Positions 50,104 through 60,868 of a stretch of 64,000 nt of DNA are shown here, in pieces. The position numbers and the translations under genes were made by a program. The notes under the pieces were generated by a model. It was not told where the DNA came from. It made no database searches and saw only the letters and a list, made by a program, of their open reading frames with translations. Origin of the DNA: Riptortus pedestris. Taxonomy: Eukaryota; Arthropoda; Insecta; Hemiptera; Alydidae. Within the stretch, counting starts at the first letter, position 1; the number at the start of each line of letters is the position of its first letter. The DNA is taken from contig CM032230.1 in NCBI GenBank assembly GCA_019009955.1, positions 186,001-250,000 of the forward strand. Reading direction: 5' to 3'.

Positions 50104-50230
50104 TATTTATTAACGTCCACTTTTTGCAACTAAGGCTAATTGGGACGGGTTATCTACAGGTTACCACCCTTTTCTAGCCAGGGTGGGACTTAGAATTTTA
50201 TTTAATGAATATCGTCATTAAATAAATTAT
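50104..50230 (-). mobile_element. 5'-truncated SINE copy
   Basis: Reverse complement of the body and tail of the 40603 SINE, including AGTCCCACCCTGGCTAGAAA and GATAACCCGTCCCAATTAGC. The tRNA-like head is absent. Confidence 0.8.
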
Positions 50231-50586
50231 ATTAACAAATAGAGTTGAATAATTTTTTAAATACATATGTTGCTTTTTGCCTTATATAAAATGAATATAA
50301 TATATACATAAACACTAAATAAGGCAGCCTGGGCTGCTTGGTATATGGTAAGAAAAAAGGTATTTGATATGAGATGCTTCACTATCCACAATATTTTTAT
50401 ATTCTCTTTCTTCTGTGTATGTATCTTTTTCCAAAGCATCAGTGACTATTTAATCATGAATAGTACTGTCTATTGTAAACCAAAGTAAATGTTAGCATAA
50501 ATGCGGTCCAAAGATCTAGGATGATTGCTTTTTATATGCCTAATAACTTTTATTACATAATACTCTTTTGTACCTTTGTTTCTCCC
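50231..50586. other. Nothing recognised
   Basis: AT-rich unique DNA before the 88-bp array. Confidence 0.4.
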
Positions 50587-53500
50587 TCTTTGCTAAAGTT
50601 CTGACAAGGTCAAGGCGAGGGTGGGATAGAGGGAAGTGCTATGCATCGCCTCATCATCGGTGTATGCTACTACCTCTTTGCTAAAGTTCTGACAAGGTCA
50701 AGGCGAGGGTGGGATAGAGGGAAGTGCTATGCATCGCCTCATCATCGGTGTATGCTACTACCTCTTTGCTAAAGTTCTGACAGGGCCAAGGCGCGGGTGG
50801 GATAGAGGGAAGTGCTAACCATCGCCTCATCTTCGGAGTATGCTACTACTACCTCTTTGCTAAAGTTCTGACAAGATCAAGACGCAGGTGAGATAGAGGG
50901 AAGTTCTAACCATCGCCTCATCATCGGTGTATGCTACTACCTCTTTGCTAAAGTTCTGACAGGGCCAAGGCGCGGGTGGGATAGAGGGAAGTGCTATCCA
51001 TCGCCTCATCATCGGAGTATGGTACTACCTCTTTGCTAAAGTTCTGACAAGGTCAAGGCGCGGGTGGGATAGAGGGAAGTGCTAGCCATCGCCTCATCAT
51101 CGGTGTATGCTACTACCTCTGTGCTATAGTTCTGACAAGGTCAAGGCGCGGTTAGGATAGAGGGAAGTGCTAACCATCGCCTCATCATCGGTGTATGCTA
51201 CTCCCTCTTTGCTAAAGTTCTGACAAGGTCAAGGCGCAGGTGAGATAGAGGGAAGTTCTAACCATCGCTTCATCATCGGTGTATGCTACTACCTCTTTGC
51301 TAAAGTTCTGACAGGGCCAAGGCGCGGGTGGGGTAGAGGGAAGTGCTAGCCATCGCCTCATCATCGGTGTATGCTACTACCTCTTTGCTAAAGTTCTGAC
51401 AGGGCCAAGGCGCGGGTGGGATAGAGGGAAGTGCTAGCCATCGCCTCATCATCGGTGTATGCTACTACCTCTTTGCTAAAGTTCTGACAGGGCCAAGGCG
51501 CGGGTGGGATAGAGGGAAGTGCTAGCCATCACCTCATCTTCGGTGTATGCTACTACCTCTTTGCTAAAGTTCTGACAGGGCCAAGGCGCGGGTGGGATAG
51601 AGGGAAGTGCTAACCATCGCCTCATCATCGGTGTATGCTACTACCTCTGTACTATAGTTCTGACAGGGCCAAGGCGCGGGTGGGATAGAGGGAAGTGCTA
51701 ACCATCGCCTCATCATCGGTGTATGCTACTACCTCTTTGCTAAAGTTCTGACAGGGCCATGGCGCGGGTGGGATAGAGGGAAGTTCTAGCCATCGCCTCA
51801 TCATCGGTGTATGCTACTACCTCTTTGCTAAAGTTCTGACAGGGCCAAGGCGAGGGTGGGATAGAGGGAAGTGCTAGCCATCGCCTCATCATCGGTGTAT
51901 GCTACTACCTCTTTGCTAAAGTTCTGACAGGGCCAAGGCGCGGGTGGGATAGAGGGAAGTGCTAGCCATCGCCTCATCATCGGTGTATGCTACTACCTCT
52001 TTCCTAAAGTTCTGACAGGGCCAAGGCGCGGGTGGGATAGAGGGAAGTGCTAACCATCGCCTCATCATCGGTGTATGCTACTACCTCTTTGCTAAAGTTC
52101 TGACAGGGCCAAGGCGCGGGTGGGATAGAGGGAAGTGCTAGCCATCGCCTCATCATCGGTGTATGCTACTACCTCTTTGCTAAAGTTCTGACAGGGCCAA
52201 GGCGCGGGTGGGATAGAGGGAAGTGCTAGCCATCGCCTCATCATCGGTGTATGCTACTACCTCTTTGCTAAAGTTCTGACAGGGCCAAGGCGCGGGTGGG
52301 ATAGAGGGAAGTGCTAGCCATCGCCTCATCATCGGTGTATGCTACTACCTCTTTGCTAAAGTTCTGACAGGGCCAAGGCGCGGGTGGGATAGAGGGAAGT
52401 GCTAGCCATCGCCTCATCATCGGTGTATGCTACTACCTCTTTGCTAAAGTTCTGACAGGGCCAAGGCGCGGGTGGGATAGAGGGAAGTGCTAGCCATCGC
52501 CTCATCATCGGTGTATGCTACTACCTCTTTGCTAAAGTTCTGACAGGGCCAAGGCGCGGGTGGGATAGAGGGAAGTGCTATCCATCGCCTCATCATCGGT
52601 GTATGCTACTACCTCTTTGCTAAAGTTCTGACAGGGCCAAGGCGCGGGTGGGATAGAGGGAAGTGCTAGCCATCGCCTCATCATCGGTGTATGCTACTAC
52701 CTCTTTGCTAAAGTTCTGACAGGGCCAAGGCGCGGGTGGGATAGAGGGAAGTGCTAGCCATCGCCTCATCATCGGTGTATGCTACTACCTCTTTGCTAAA
52801 GTTCTGACAGGGCCAAGGCGCGGGTGGGATAGAGGGAAGTGCTAGCCATCGCCTCATCATCGGTGTATGCTACTACCTCTTTGCTAAAGTTCTGACAGGG
52901 CCAAGGCGCGGGTAGGATAGAGGGAAGTGCTAGCCATCGCCTCATCATCGGTGTATGCTACTACCTCTTTGCTAAAGTTCTGACAGGGCCAAGGCGCGGG
53001 TGGGATAGAGGGAAGTGCTAGCCATCGCCTCATCATCGGTGTATGCTACTACCTCTTTGCTAAAGTTCTGACAGGGCCAAGGCGCGGGTGGGATAGAGGG
53101 AAGTGCTATCCATCGCCTCATCATCGGTGTATGCTACTACCTCTTTGCTAAAGTTCTGACAGGGCCAAGGCGCGGGTGGGATAGAGGGAAGTGCTAGCCA
53201 TCGCCTCATCATCGGTGTATGCTACTACCTCTTTGCTAAAGTTCTGACAGGGCCAAGGCGCGGGTGGGATAGAGGGAAGTGCTAGCCATCGCCTCATCAT
53301 CGGTGTATGCTACTACCTCTTTGCTAAAGTTCTGACAGGGCCAAGGCGCGGGTGTGTGAGTTGGAAGTGCTTGCCATCGCCTCATCATCGGTGTATGCTA
53401 CTACCTCTTTTCTAAAGTTCTGACAGGGCCAAGGCGCGGGTAGGATAGAGGGAAGTGCTAACCATCGCCTCATCATCGGTGTATGCTACTACCTCTTTGC

Positions 53501-55397
53501 TAAAGTTCAGACAGGGCCATGGCGCGGGTGGGATAGAGGGAAGTTCTATCCATCGCCTCATCATCGGAGTATGGTACTACCTCTTTGCTAAAGTTCTGAC
53601 AGGGCCAAGGCGCGGGTGGGATAGAGGGAAGTGCTAGCCATCGCCTCATCATCGGTGTATGCTACTACCTCTTTCCTAAAGTTCTGACAGGGCCAAGGCG
53701 AGGGTGGGATAGAGGGAAGTTCTAGCCATCGCCTCATCATCGGTGTATGCTACTACCTCTTTGCTAAAGTTCTGACAGGGCCAAGGCGAGGGTGGGATAG
53801 TGGGAAGTGCTAACCATCGCCTCATCATCGGTGTATGCTACTACCTCTTTGCTAAAGTTCTGACAGGGCCAAGGCGCGGGTGGGATAGAGGGAAGTGCTA
53901 GCCATCGCCTCATCATCGGTGTATGCTACTACCTCTTTGCTAAAGTTCTGACAGGGCCAAGGCGCGGGTGGGATAGAGGGAAGTGCTAGCCATCGCCTCA
54001 TCATCGGTGTATGCTACTACCTCTTTGCTAAAGTTCTGAACAGGGCCAAGGCGAGTGTGGGATAGAGGGAAGTGCTACCCATCGCCACATCATCGGTGTA
54101 AGATACTACCACAAAGCTAAAGTTCTGACATCCCCAAGTAGCTTGTGGTATAGAGGGAAGTGCTAGACATCGCATAATCATCGGTGTAAGCTACTACCTC
54201 ATCATCGCTAAAGTTCTGACAGGGCCAAGGCGAGGGTGGGATAGAGGGAAGTGCTAGCCATCGCCTCATCATCGGTGTATGCTACTACCTCTTTGCTAAA
54301 GTTCTGACAGGGCCAAGGCGAGGGTGGGATAGAGGGAAGTGCTAGCCATCGCCTCATCATCGGTGTATGCTACTACCTCTTTGCTAAAGTTCTGACAGGG
54401 CCAAGGCGCGGGTGGGATAGAGGGAAGTGCTAGCCATCGCCTCATCATCGGTGTATGCTACTACCTCTTTGCTAAAGTTCTGACAGGGCCAAGGCGCGGG
54501 TGGGATAGAGGGAAGTGCTAGCCATCGCCTCATCATCGGTGTATGCTACTACCTCTTTGCTAAAGTTCTGACAGGGCCAAGGCGCGGGTGGGATAGAGGG
54601 AAGTGCTAGCCATCGCCTCATCATCGGTGTATGCTACTACCTCTTTGCTAAAGTTCTGACAGGGCCATGGCGCGGGTGGGATAGAGGGAAGTGCTAGCCA
54701 TCGCCTCATCATCGGTGTATGCTACTACCTCTTTGCTAAAGTTCTGACAGGGCCAAGGCGAGGGTGGGATAGTGGGAAGTGCTAGCCATCGCCTCATCAT
54801 CGGTGTATGCTACTACCTCTTTGCTAAAGTTCTGACAGGGCCAAGGCGCGGGTGGGATAGAGGGAAGTGCTAGCCATCGCCTCATCATCGGTGTATGCTA
54901 CTACCTCTTTGCTAAAGTTCTGACAGGGCCAAGGCGCGGGTGGGATAGAGGGAAGTGCTAGCCATCGCCTCATCATCGGTGTATGCTACTACCTCTTTGC
55001 TAAAGTTCTGACAGGGCCAAGGCGCGGGTGGGATAGAGGGAAGTGCTAGCCATCGCCTCATCATCGGTGTATGCTACTACCTCTTTGCTAAAGTTCTGAC
55101 AGGGCCAAGGCGAGGGTGGGATAGAGGGAAGTGCTAGCCATCGCCTCATCATCGGTGTATGCTACTACCTCTTTGCTAAAGTTCTGACAGGGCCAAGGCG
55201 CGGGTGGGATAGAGGGAAGTGCTAGCCATCGCCTCATCATCGGTGTATGCTACTACCTCTTTGCTAAAGTTCTGACAGGGCCAAGGCGCGGGTGGGATAG
55301 AGGGAAGTGCTAACCATCGCCTCATCATCGGTGTATGCTACTACCTCTTTGCTAAAGTTCTGACAGGGCCAAGGCGAGGGTGGGATAGAGGGAAGTA
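50587..55397. repeat. 88-bp satellite, about 55 units
   Basis: Unit starts CTCTTTGCTAAAGTTCTGAC, continues AGGGCCAAGGCGCGGGTGGG and GAAGTGCTAGCCATCGCCTC, and ends ATCGGTGTATGCTACTAC. Spacing is exact: for example 52261 to 53141 is ten units of 88. Units at the left edge (50587-51300) carry AAGGTCAAGG and more variants; one block near 54050-54200 is degenerate. No coding frame is sustained. Confidence 0.97.
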
Positions 55398-56328
55398 TCA
55401 TCATCGACGTGTGCTACGTTGACTGACCACCTCTGCGGTTATGAGGATGGTGAGAGTGGGGAACCCTTGGGTACTCCTACGATGATTAGATTTGGCCATA
55501 CACTTTTTTTCTCATAATTACCAATTTTTTTATATACTTTAAGAATTGTAGCACATGTATTTTATTTCAAACAACCATACATCTTACAGTTTTATTGAGT
55601 CATAATAACACTTATTATATTATACTTGTTCAGTTGTGTTGGAGGCTTCCTGTTTAATTAGATGCAGGTTTCATGCACAAGAGTTTTCTTTTCAGTCAAC
55701 CCCCACTTCTATTTTGTTCATATTAACAATTAGCTCTTCTATCATAAACTATTTTAATTGAAGCTTTCATACAAAATATTAAATATTTTTTTCTTGAGCA
55801 TTCACTGTGTGTGGTTGCACATAATACGTTATGCGATTGTAACATCATTGAAACATTTACGTTCTTAATTCGAAAATGTTTATTTCTTATATGTATACCA
55901 TACTCGGTATTTAACAGTTTCATTCAACATTGAATGTCATTTTAATTATGGGCTGAATTCAGATCCGGAATAGGGGGTGTCGCTAAGAGATGGGGCTAGT
56001 CGAATATTCAAGGTATCTTTGTTATTATGACTCGGTATGGATAATGTGATAGACGGCGATATTGTTCTAAACAGCGAGGTTCTAAACAGTTATTCCTAAC
56101 TTAAACAAGTTAACTATCAGCACGTTGTTATTTTCAGCATTCATAGATTGATTACTTCAAAGCAGATGTTTTTACAAAAAACTTTCACATTAGAATATTG
56201 ACTATTTCAAAAAGAATTTGACTTATCCGTACATTAACATGTTCAATAGCAGGAATATTTTGTTTTAGACGTTAACTGTAATCATATCATCAATCTTTTT
56301 CAAAAATAATTTACTTATAGTAACTTAC
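55398..56328. other. Unassigned; open stretch with Cys on the minus strand
   Basis: A 66-codon minus-strand stretch (55723-55923) has four Cys and ends in Cys before the stop. It lies downstream of the 45-nt exon on the same strand, but no acceptor links them and a TGA immediately precedes its ATG. It may be chance. Confidence 0.3.
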
Positions 56329-56373
56329 AATTACTGTAGCAGTCGCGATACAAATTATTCCCAGAAATTTTAC
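56329..56373 (-). CDS. Candidate 45-nt exon encoding a hydrophobic segment
   Basis: On the minus strand a strong acceptor (TATTATTTGTTTTCAG, with CTAAT about 20 bases upstream as branch-point candidate) precedes 56373, and the donor GTAAGT follows 56329. The 45 nt are open in phase 0 and read VKFLGIICIATATVI, which looks like the hydrophobic core of a signal peptide or a membrane segment. No ATG is inside, so the start would be in an upstream exon; downstream exons were not found. It is far from the exon at 2903-3035 and need not belong to that gene. Confidence 0.45.
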
Positions 56374-56439
56374 CTGAAAACAAATAATATATATTAGAAA
56401 GAGCAAAACATTTTCCAAATCATTAATATTTAAGCTCTC

Positions 56440-56483
56440 CAAATCATTAATATCATGCAGTATAATGTCTGCCGGGTCCGCTA

Positions 56484-56484
<1 letters not shown>
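56440..56484 (+). mobile_element. Helitron-like 3' end
   Basis: CTGCCGGGTCCGCTAG then T and the (TA)n tract: a diverged 3' terminus without the rest of the element. Confidence 0.5.

Positions 56485-56566
<82 letters not shown>
56485..56566. repeat. (TA)n tract left of mariner
   Basis: About 80 bp of TA. Mariner targets TA, so the tract is a natural insertion site. Confidence 0.95.
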
Positions 56567-56567
<1 letters not shown>

Positions 56568-57445
56568 TAGGTTGTTACAAAAGTCCTTGTGCATATCAAG
56601 TTGTTTACATTGAGGTCTGTAATTTAATCATTATTTCATCTATGACGAATACAATTCTTATGTCAATGTTTACATTAACTAATCCTCTAATTATTTATGT
56701 ACGCCAACTGTCCCTGCCTTTCATTCAGTTTATTAAATTTCACTAGAAATGTCGGAAGAAAAATTTGTCATCCGCGGCCTTCTTAGGCATTATTGGAAAA
56801 AAGGTTTTAGTGCAAAGGCCTCAGCCGAGGAAATTTGTGCAGTGGAAGGGGAAAGTGTGGTGCATCGAAACACGGCCGCATTTTGGTTCAGGCGGTTTAA
56901 TTCTGGGAATACAAGCCTTGAAGATGAACCTAGATCAGGTCGTCCTTCAGTCGTCGATGATCCAGTGCTACTTGAGTCTGTTGGTCGGAATCCACATGTC
57001 ACAACTCGAGGATTAGCCGAAGAAATGGGAGTTTCAAGTGCTACAATAAGCCAGCATTTCAAAAAGCTTGGTGTCCAAAACGTCCGTTCAAGGCCAGCAC
57101 CTCATGACTTATCTGCAAGCCCAAGCGTTATTTCAGCAAGACAACGCCCCTGCGGGATTAGCGTCTTGCCCCACCCTCCTTACAGCCCAGACGTCGCACC
57201 GTCTGACTATGGACTTTTCAGGGCATTTTTTGAAAGGTCGTAATACAATCTGGATGCGATGAGTTCTTTGCCTCAAAACTGAACTGCAGAGTGGTATCAA
57301 CATCAAATACAACTTTTGGCTGAAAGATGGGTTAAAGTAGTTGAAAATGATGGCCTGTATTTTGAAGAATAAATTTGATTTGTAAATTTTGTACTCACAT
57401 TTGAATAAAATTAATTTTGTGAACAAGGACTTTTGTAACAACCTA

Positions 57446-57446
<1 letters not shown>
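56567..57446 (+). mobile_element. Mariner element with internal deletion
   Basis: Perfect 24-bp terminal inverted repeats starting CTAGGTTGTTACAAAAGTCC (56567-56590 and 57423-57446), flanked by TA on both sides. At 880 bp it is well short of the usual 1.2-1.3 kb. It lies inside one (TA)n tract, now split in two. Confidence 0.92.
56749..57243 (+). pseudogene. Mariner transposase, deleted and frameshifted
   Basis: Residues 1-113 form the N-terminal DNA-binding part: MSEEKFVIRGLLRHYWKKGF, NTAAFWFRRFNSG, DEPRSGRPS and a second helix-turn-helix (TRGLAEEMGVSSATISQHFK). After VQNVRSRP the frame jumps over the first catalytic Asp region. The second catalytic block FQQDNAPA lies in another frame at about 57135. 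The third block, HPPYSPDVAPSDYGLFRAF, is in the first frame. The C-terminal end (AERWVKVVENDGLYFEE) is again in another frame up to about 57370. Not functional. Confidence 0.9.

Positions 57447-57507
<61 letters not shown>
57447..57507. repeat. (TA)n tract between mariner and Helitron-like copy
   Basis: TA run that merges into the 5' end of the next element. Confidence 0.95.
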
Positions 57508-57513
<6 letters not shown>

Positions 57514-58495
57514 GAAACCTCTATCTGTTCATTGAATTTTTTCTCGAAATTTCACGATAACTTTTCGTTTCACATGTCATAGACACCATAACTGCATTTT
57601 GTTTCTTTCGTGTATGTTTGTTTGTTTGTTTGTTGTTTGTTTGTTTGTTTGTTTGTTGGTTTGTGTGTTACCTTTTCACGCATAAACGGCAGAACCGAAT
57701 TTCATGAAACTTGGTATGTATATTACTACTAACCCAACTTAGACTTTAGGCTATATTAATTTTCTCTGAGACGAACAGGAGTGGGGGTTATAAGGGAAGC
57801 CTGAAATTAAAAATAGCGATATTTCGTTTCCTATTGGTTTTTCGGCAAATATGCACATAACAATAGTTGTTTATTTTGTTATTTAGAGTAACTTTTGTTA
57901 TATACACTTTTGTCGTATACCGAAGTTTAAATGCGTTATACGCTAAAAATTATAGCGGGAGTCAACAATATTATTTGCCAAAAAAGACTCAACCGAACTA
58001 ATTAAAACTCGGTATGTGTATTAGCAGTGAAGCCTTCATTATAATAAACCATACCAACATTTCTATGGACGGGCAGGAGTGGGGGTTGTAAGGGATACGT
58101 TAAACTTTAGCGGGAGCCAACAATTCTATTGGGCACTAACGGCTGAACCGAACTTAACAAAGCTCGGTATGTCAATTAGCATTAATTCTTCCATGATTAT
58201 AAGTTATATTAAAATGTTTAGATTCGAACGGGAGGGGGGTTATAAGGGAGGCCTGAAATAAAAATTCACCATATTTACATGTATAAGAGACGGGAAATAT
58301 AAAAATATCGAAGACAGTGAAGCCTTATCGAACAAATATTCTATTATTAGCAAATCCACGGCAACGACGGGTATCAATCCTAAACACTGGGACGGGTAAA
58401 TGTCAAAATATTGTGCAAAGTAAAGCCTTGCCAAAAAAATACCATCACCGTTCAGCCTCAAATGAATTCCCGGGCGAAGCCGGGTATCTGAGCTA

Positions 58496-58496
<1 letters not shown>
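57508..58496 (+). mobile_element. Helitron-like element, complete ends
   Basis: Begins AAAATTGAAACCTCTATCTG after (TA)n, has a GTTT repeat near 57615, two to three monomers, and ends CCCGGGCGAAGCCGGG, TATCTGAG, CTAG, T. No coding capacity. Confidence 0.8.

Positions 58497-58555
<59 letters not shown>
58497..58555. repeat. (TA)n tract joining two Helitron-like copies
   Basis: Starts in the T after CTAG of one copy and runs into the AAAATTG of the next. Confidence 0.95.
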
Positions 58556-58561
<6 letters not shown>

Positions 58562-59659
58562 GTAACCTCTGTCTGTACATTGATTTTTTTCGCGAAATTT
58601 CACGATAACTTTTCGTTTCACATGTCATAGACACCATATCTGCATTTTGTTTCTTTCGTGTATGTTTGTTTGTTTGTTTGTTTGTTTGTTTGTTACCTTT
58701 TCACGCATAAACGGCTGAACCGAATTTTATGAAACTTGGTATGTATATTACTACTAACCCAACTTAGACTTTAGGCTATATTAATTTTCTCTGAGACGAA
58801 CAGGAGTGGGGGTTATAAGGGAAGCCTGAAATTAAAAATAGCGATATTTCGTTTTCTATTGGTTTTTCGGTAAATATGCACATAACAAAAGTTTTATTGT
58901 GTTATTTAGAGTAACTTTTGTTATATACACTTTTGTCGTATACCGAAGTTTAAATGCGTTATACGCTAAAAATTATAGCGGGAGTCAACAATATTATTTG
59001 CCAAAAAAGTCTGAACCGAACTATATTAAACTCAATATGTGTATTAGCAGTGAGGTCTTCATTATAATAAGCCATACCAACATTTCTATGGATGGGCAGA
59101 AGTGGGGGTTATAGGGGAAGCCTGAAATTTAAAATAGCGATATTTCGTTTCCTATTGGTTTTTCCGCAAATATAAACATAACAAAAGTTGTTTATTTTGT
59201 TATTTGGAGTAACTTTTGTTATATACACTTTTGTCATATACCTAAGTATAAATGAGTTATACGTTAAAACTTTAGCGGGAGCCAACAATGTTATTGGGCA
59301 CTAACGGCTGAACCGAACTTAACAAAGCTCGGTATGTCAATTAGCATTAATTCTTCCATAATTATGAGTTATATTAAAATTTCTAGGTTCGAACGGGAGG
59401 GGGGTTATAAGGGAGTCCTGAAATAAAAATTCACCATATTTACATGTATAAGAGACGGGAAATATAAAAATATCGAAGATAGTGAAGCCTTATCGAACAA
59501 ATATTCTATTATTAGCAAATCCACGGCAACGACGGGTATCAATCCTAAACACTGGGACGGGTAAATGTCAAAATATTGTGCAATGTAAAGCCTGCTAAAA
59601 ATTACTATCACCATTCAGCCTCAAATGAATTCCCGGGCGAAGCCGGGTTTCTGAGCTAG
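58556..59659 (+). mobile_element. Helitron-like element, second tandem copy
   Basis: Begins AAAATTGTAACCTCTGTCTG, has an extra monomer relative to the previous copy and ends GCCGGGTTTCTGAGCTAG, T. Same orientation as its neighbour and very similar to it. Confidence 0.8.
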
Positions 59660-59667
59660 TATATATA

Positions 59668-60171
59668 TAAAATTGAAACCTCTATCTGTTCATCGAATTT
59701 TTTCTCGAAATTTCAAGATACTTTTAATAGAATTTTTTAATAGACGAACAGGAGAGAGAGGTGGGGGTTATAAGGGAGCCTTTAAATAAAAAAAAAGCAA
59801 CATTTCGATATTACGAAATCAGTAATAAACGTTGTTTATTAGAGATTTTTTGGATGCAAAACTTTATAGTTTTTATCATTGCACAATTTATTTAACACTG
59901 CACTACACATTTGGTTAATTATTCTTAACTACTACTCACAGTATGGACTGATAGCTACGCCGTTCTTCTTGTTACACTGTCCAATAACTCACTCACCTCC
60001 ACTGAAGTTCACAAAAACAAGGCTCTACACTGATCTTCGCAAAGATAACGACACACATAAAACACTGCAACTAAAACGCACTGTTCACTGAAGCCGCACT
60101 GAACGCAGTGTTATTCACTTGAAGAGAGATGTTAACAAACTAAACTGACTCGGAGTGGGGTCGGTTCCTTT
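59668..60171 (+). mobile_element. Third Helitron-like start, rapidly diverging
   Basis: Only 8 bases after the previous CTAG a new 5' end begins (AAAATTGAAACCTCTATCTG). After about 50 bp it skips to the GTGGGGGTTATAAGGGAGCC block. The remainder (about 59830-60170) is unassigned, with a chance open stretch at 59879-60091. Confidence 0.65.
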
Positions 60172-60868
60172 TAGCAGATTTCCCTGAAGGGAAATCAGCT
60201 ATTGAGGTCGTACTCTGACGCAAGTTTCGAAAAATTTCTTCAAATGACCATCGATCCTACCCATTGGATGACGACATTTGAGGAAATTTTCCAGTACCTG
60301 ACCTGGATAAGTTAATTCAAATCCATGTTAGAATTTTATCCTTAATAATTCAGAACTATGTTATTTTTTAACGCCAGGTACAGTTTGCACAAAATAAAGT
60401 ATATTGCCCTCCTCCCTCCTTCTCTTATCCCAAACATTAATTCATGTGAAACGCCGGCTTTCTCTAAGTGTATTTAATACATTATTTAATTAGAACGTGA
60501 AAAATATTTGACTTGGGGGGGTGGTTATGAGGGGGGCCTGACATTAATAATAGCGATATTTCGTTTCTAACTGGTTTTTCTTAATTAGCTCTTAATGGCT
60601 GAAATCGGACCAGTGGGAGGGGGAGTTTAGAGGGGAGGATTTTCTAAAATTTGAAATATTTCCGTTACTATACGTCGGAACGAAAAATTGTGTAGAATCA
60701 ATGTTATTGCAAATTAAATTTACTATAAATATTGTTATATACATTTATTCTCTATCTTGAATATTAACCGAGATATTTGCATTTTATGAAATCGGGGCGG
60801 ATAACGGATGAGAGTAAAACTTCACGTGGGAAACTGCTTAGTTTACGCAGCCCCTGCGTGACGGACTT
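60172..60868 (+). repeat. RepA, second full copy
   Basis: TAGCAGATTTCCCTGAAGGG at the start, GGAGGGGGAGTTTAGAGGGG in the middle and GAAACTGCTTAGTTTACGC near the end, followed by the same CCCCTGCGTGACGGACTTTT flank as at 4300. It supports the element limits drawn from the first copy. Confidence 0.75.

Noticed and set aside
55723..55923. Cys-containing 66-codon frame as last exon of the 56373 micro-exon gene
   Set aside because: A TGA precedes its ATG and no acceptable splice acceptor lies in between; the link cannot be supported.
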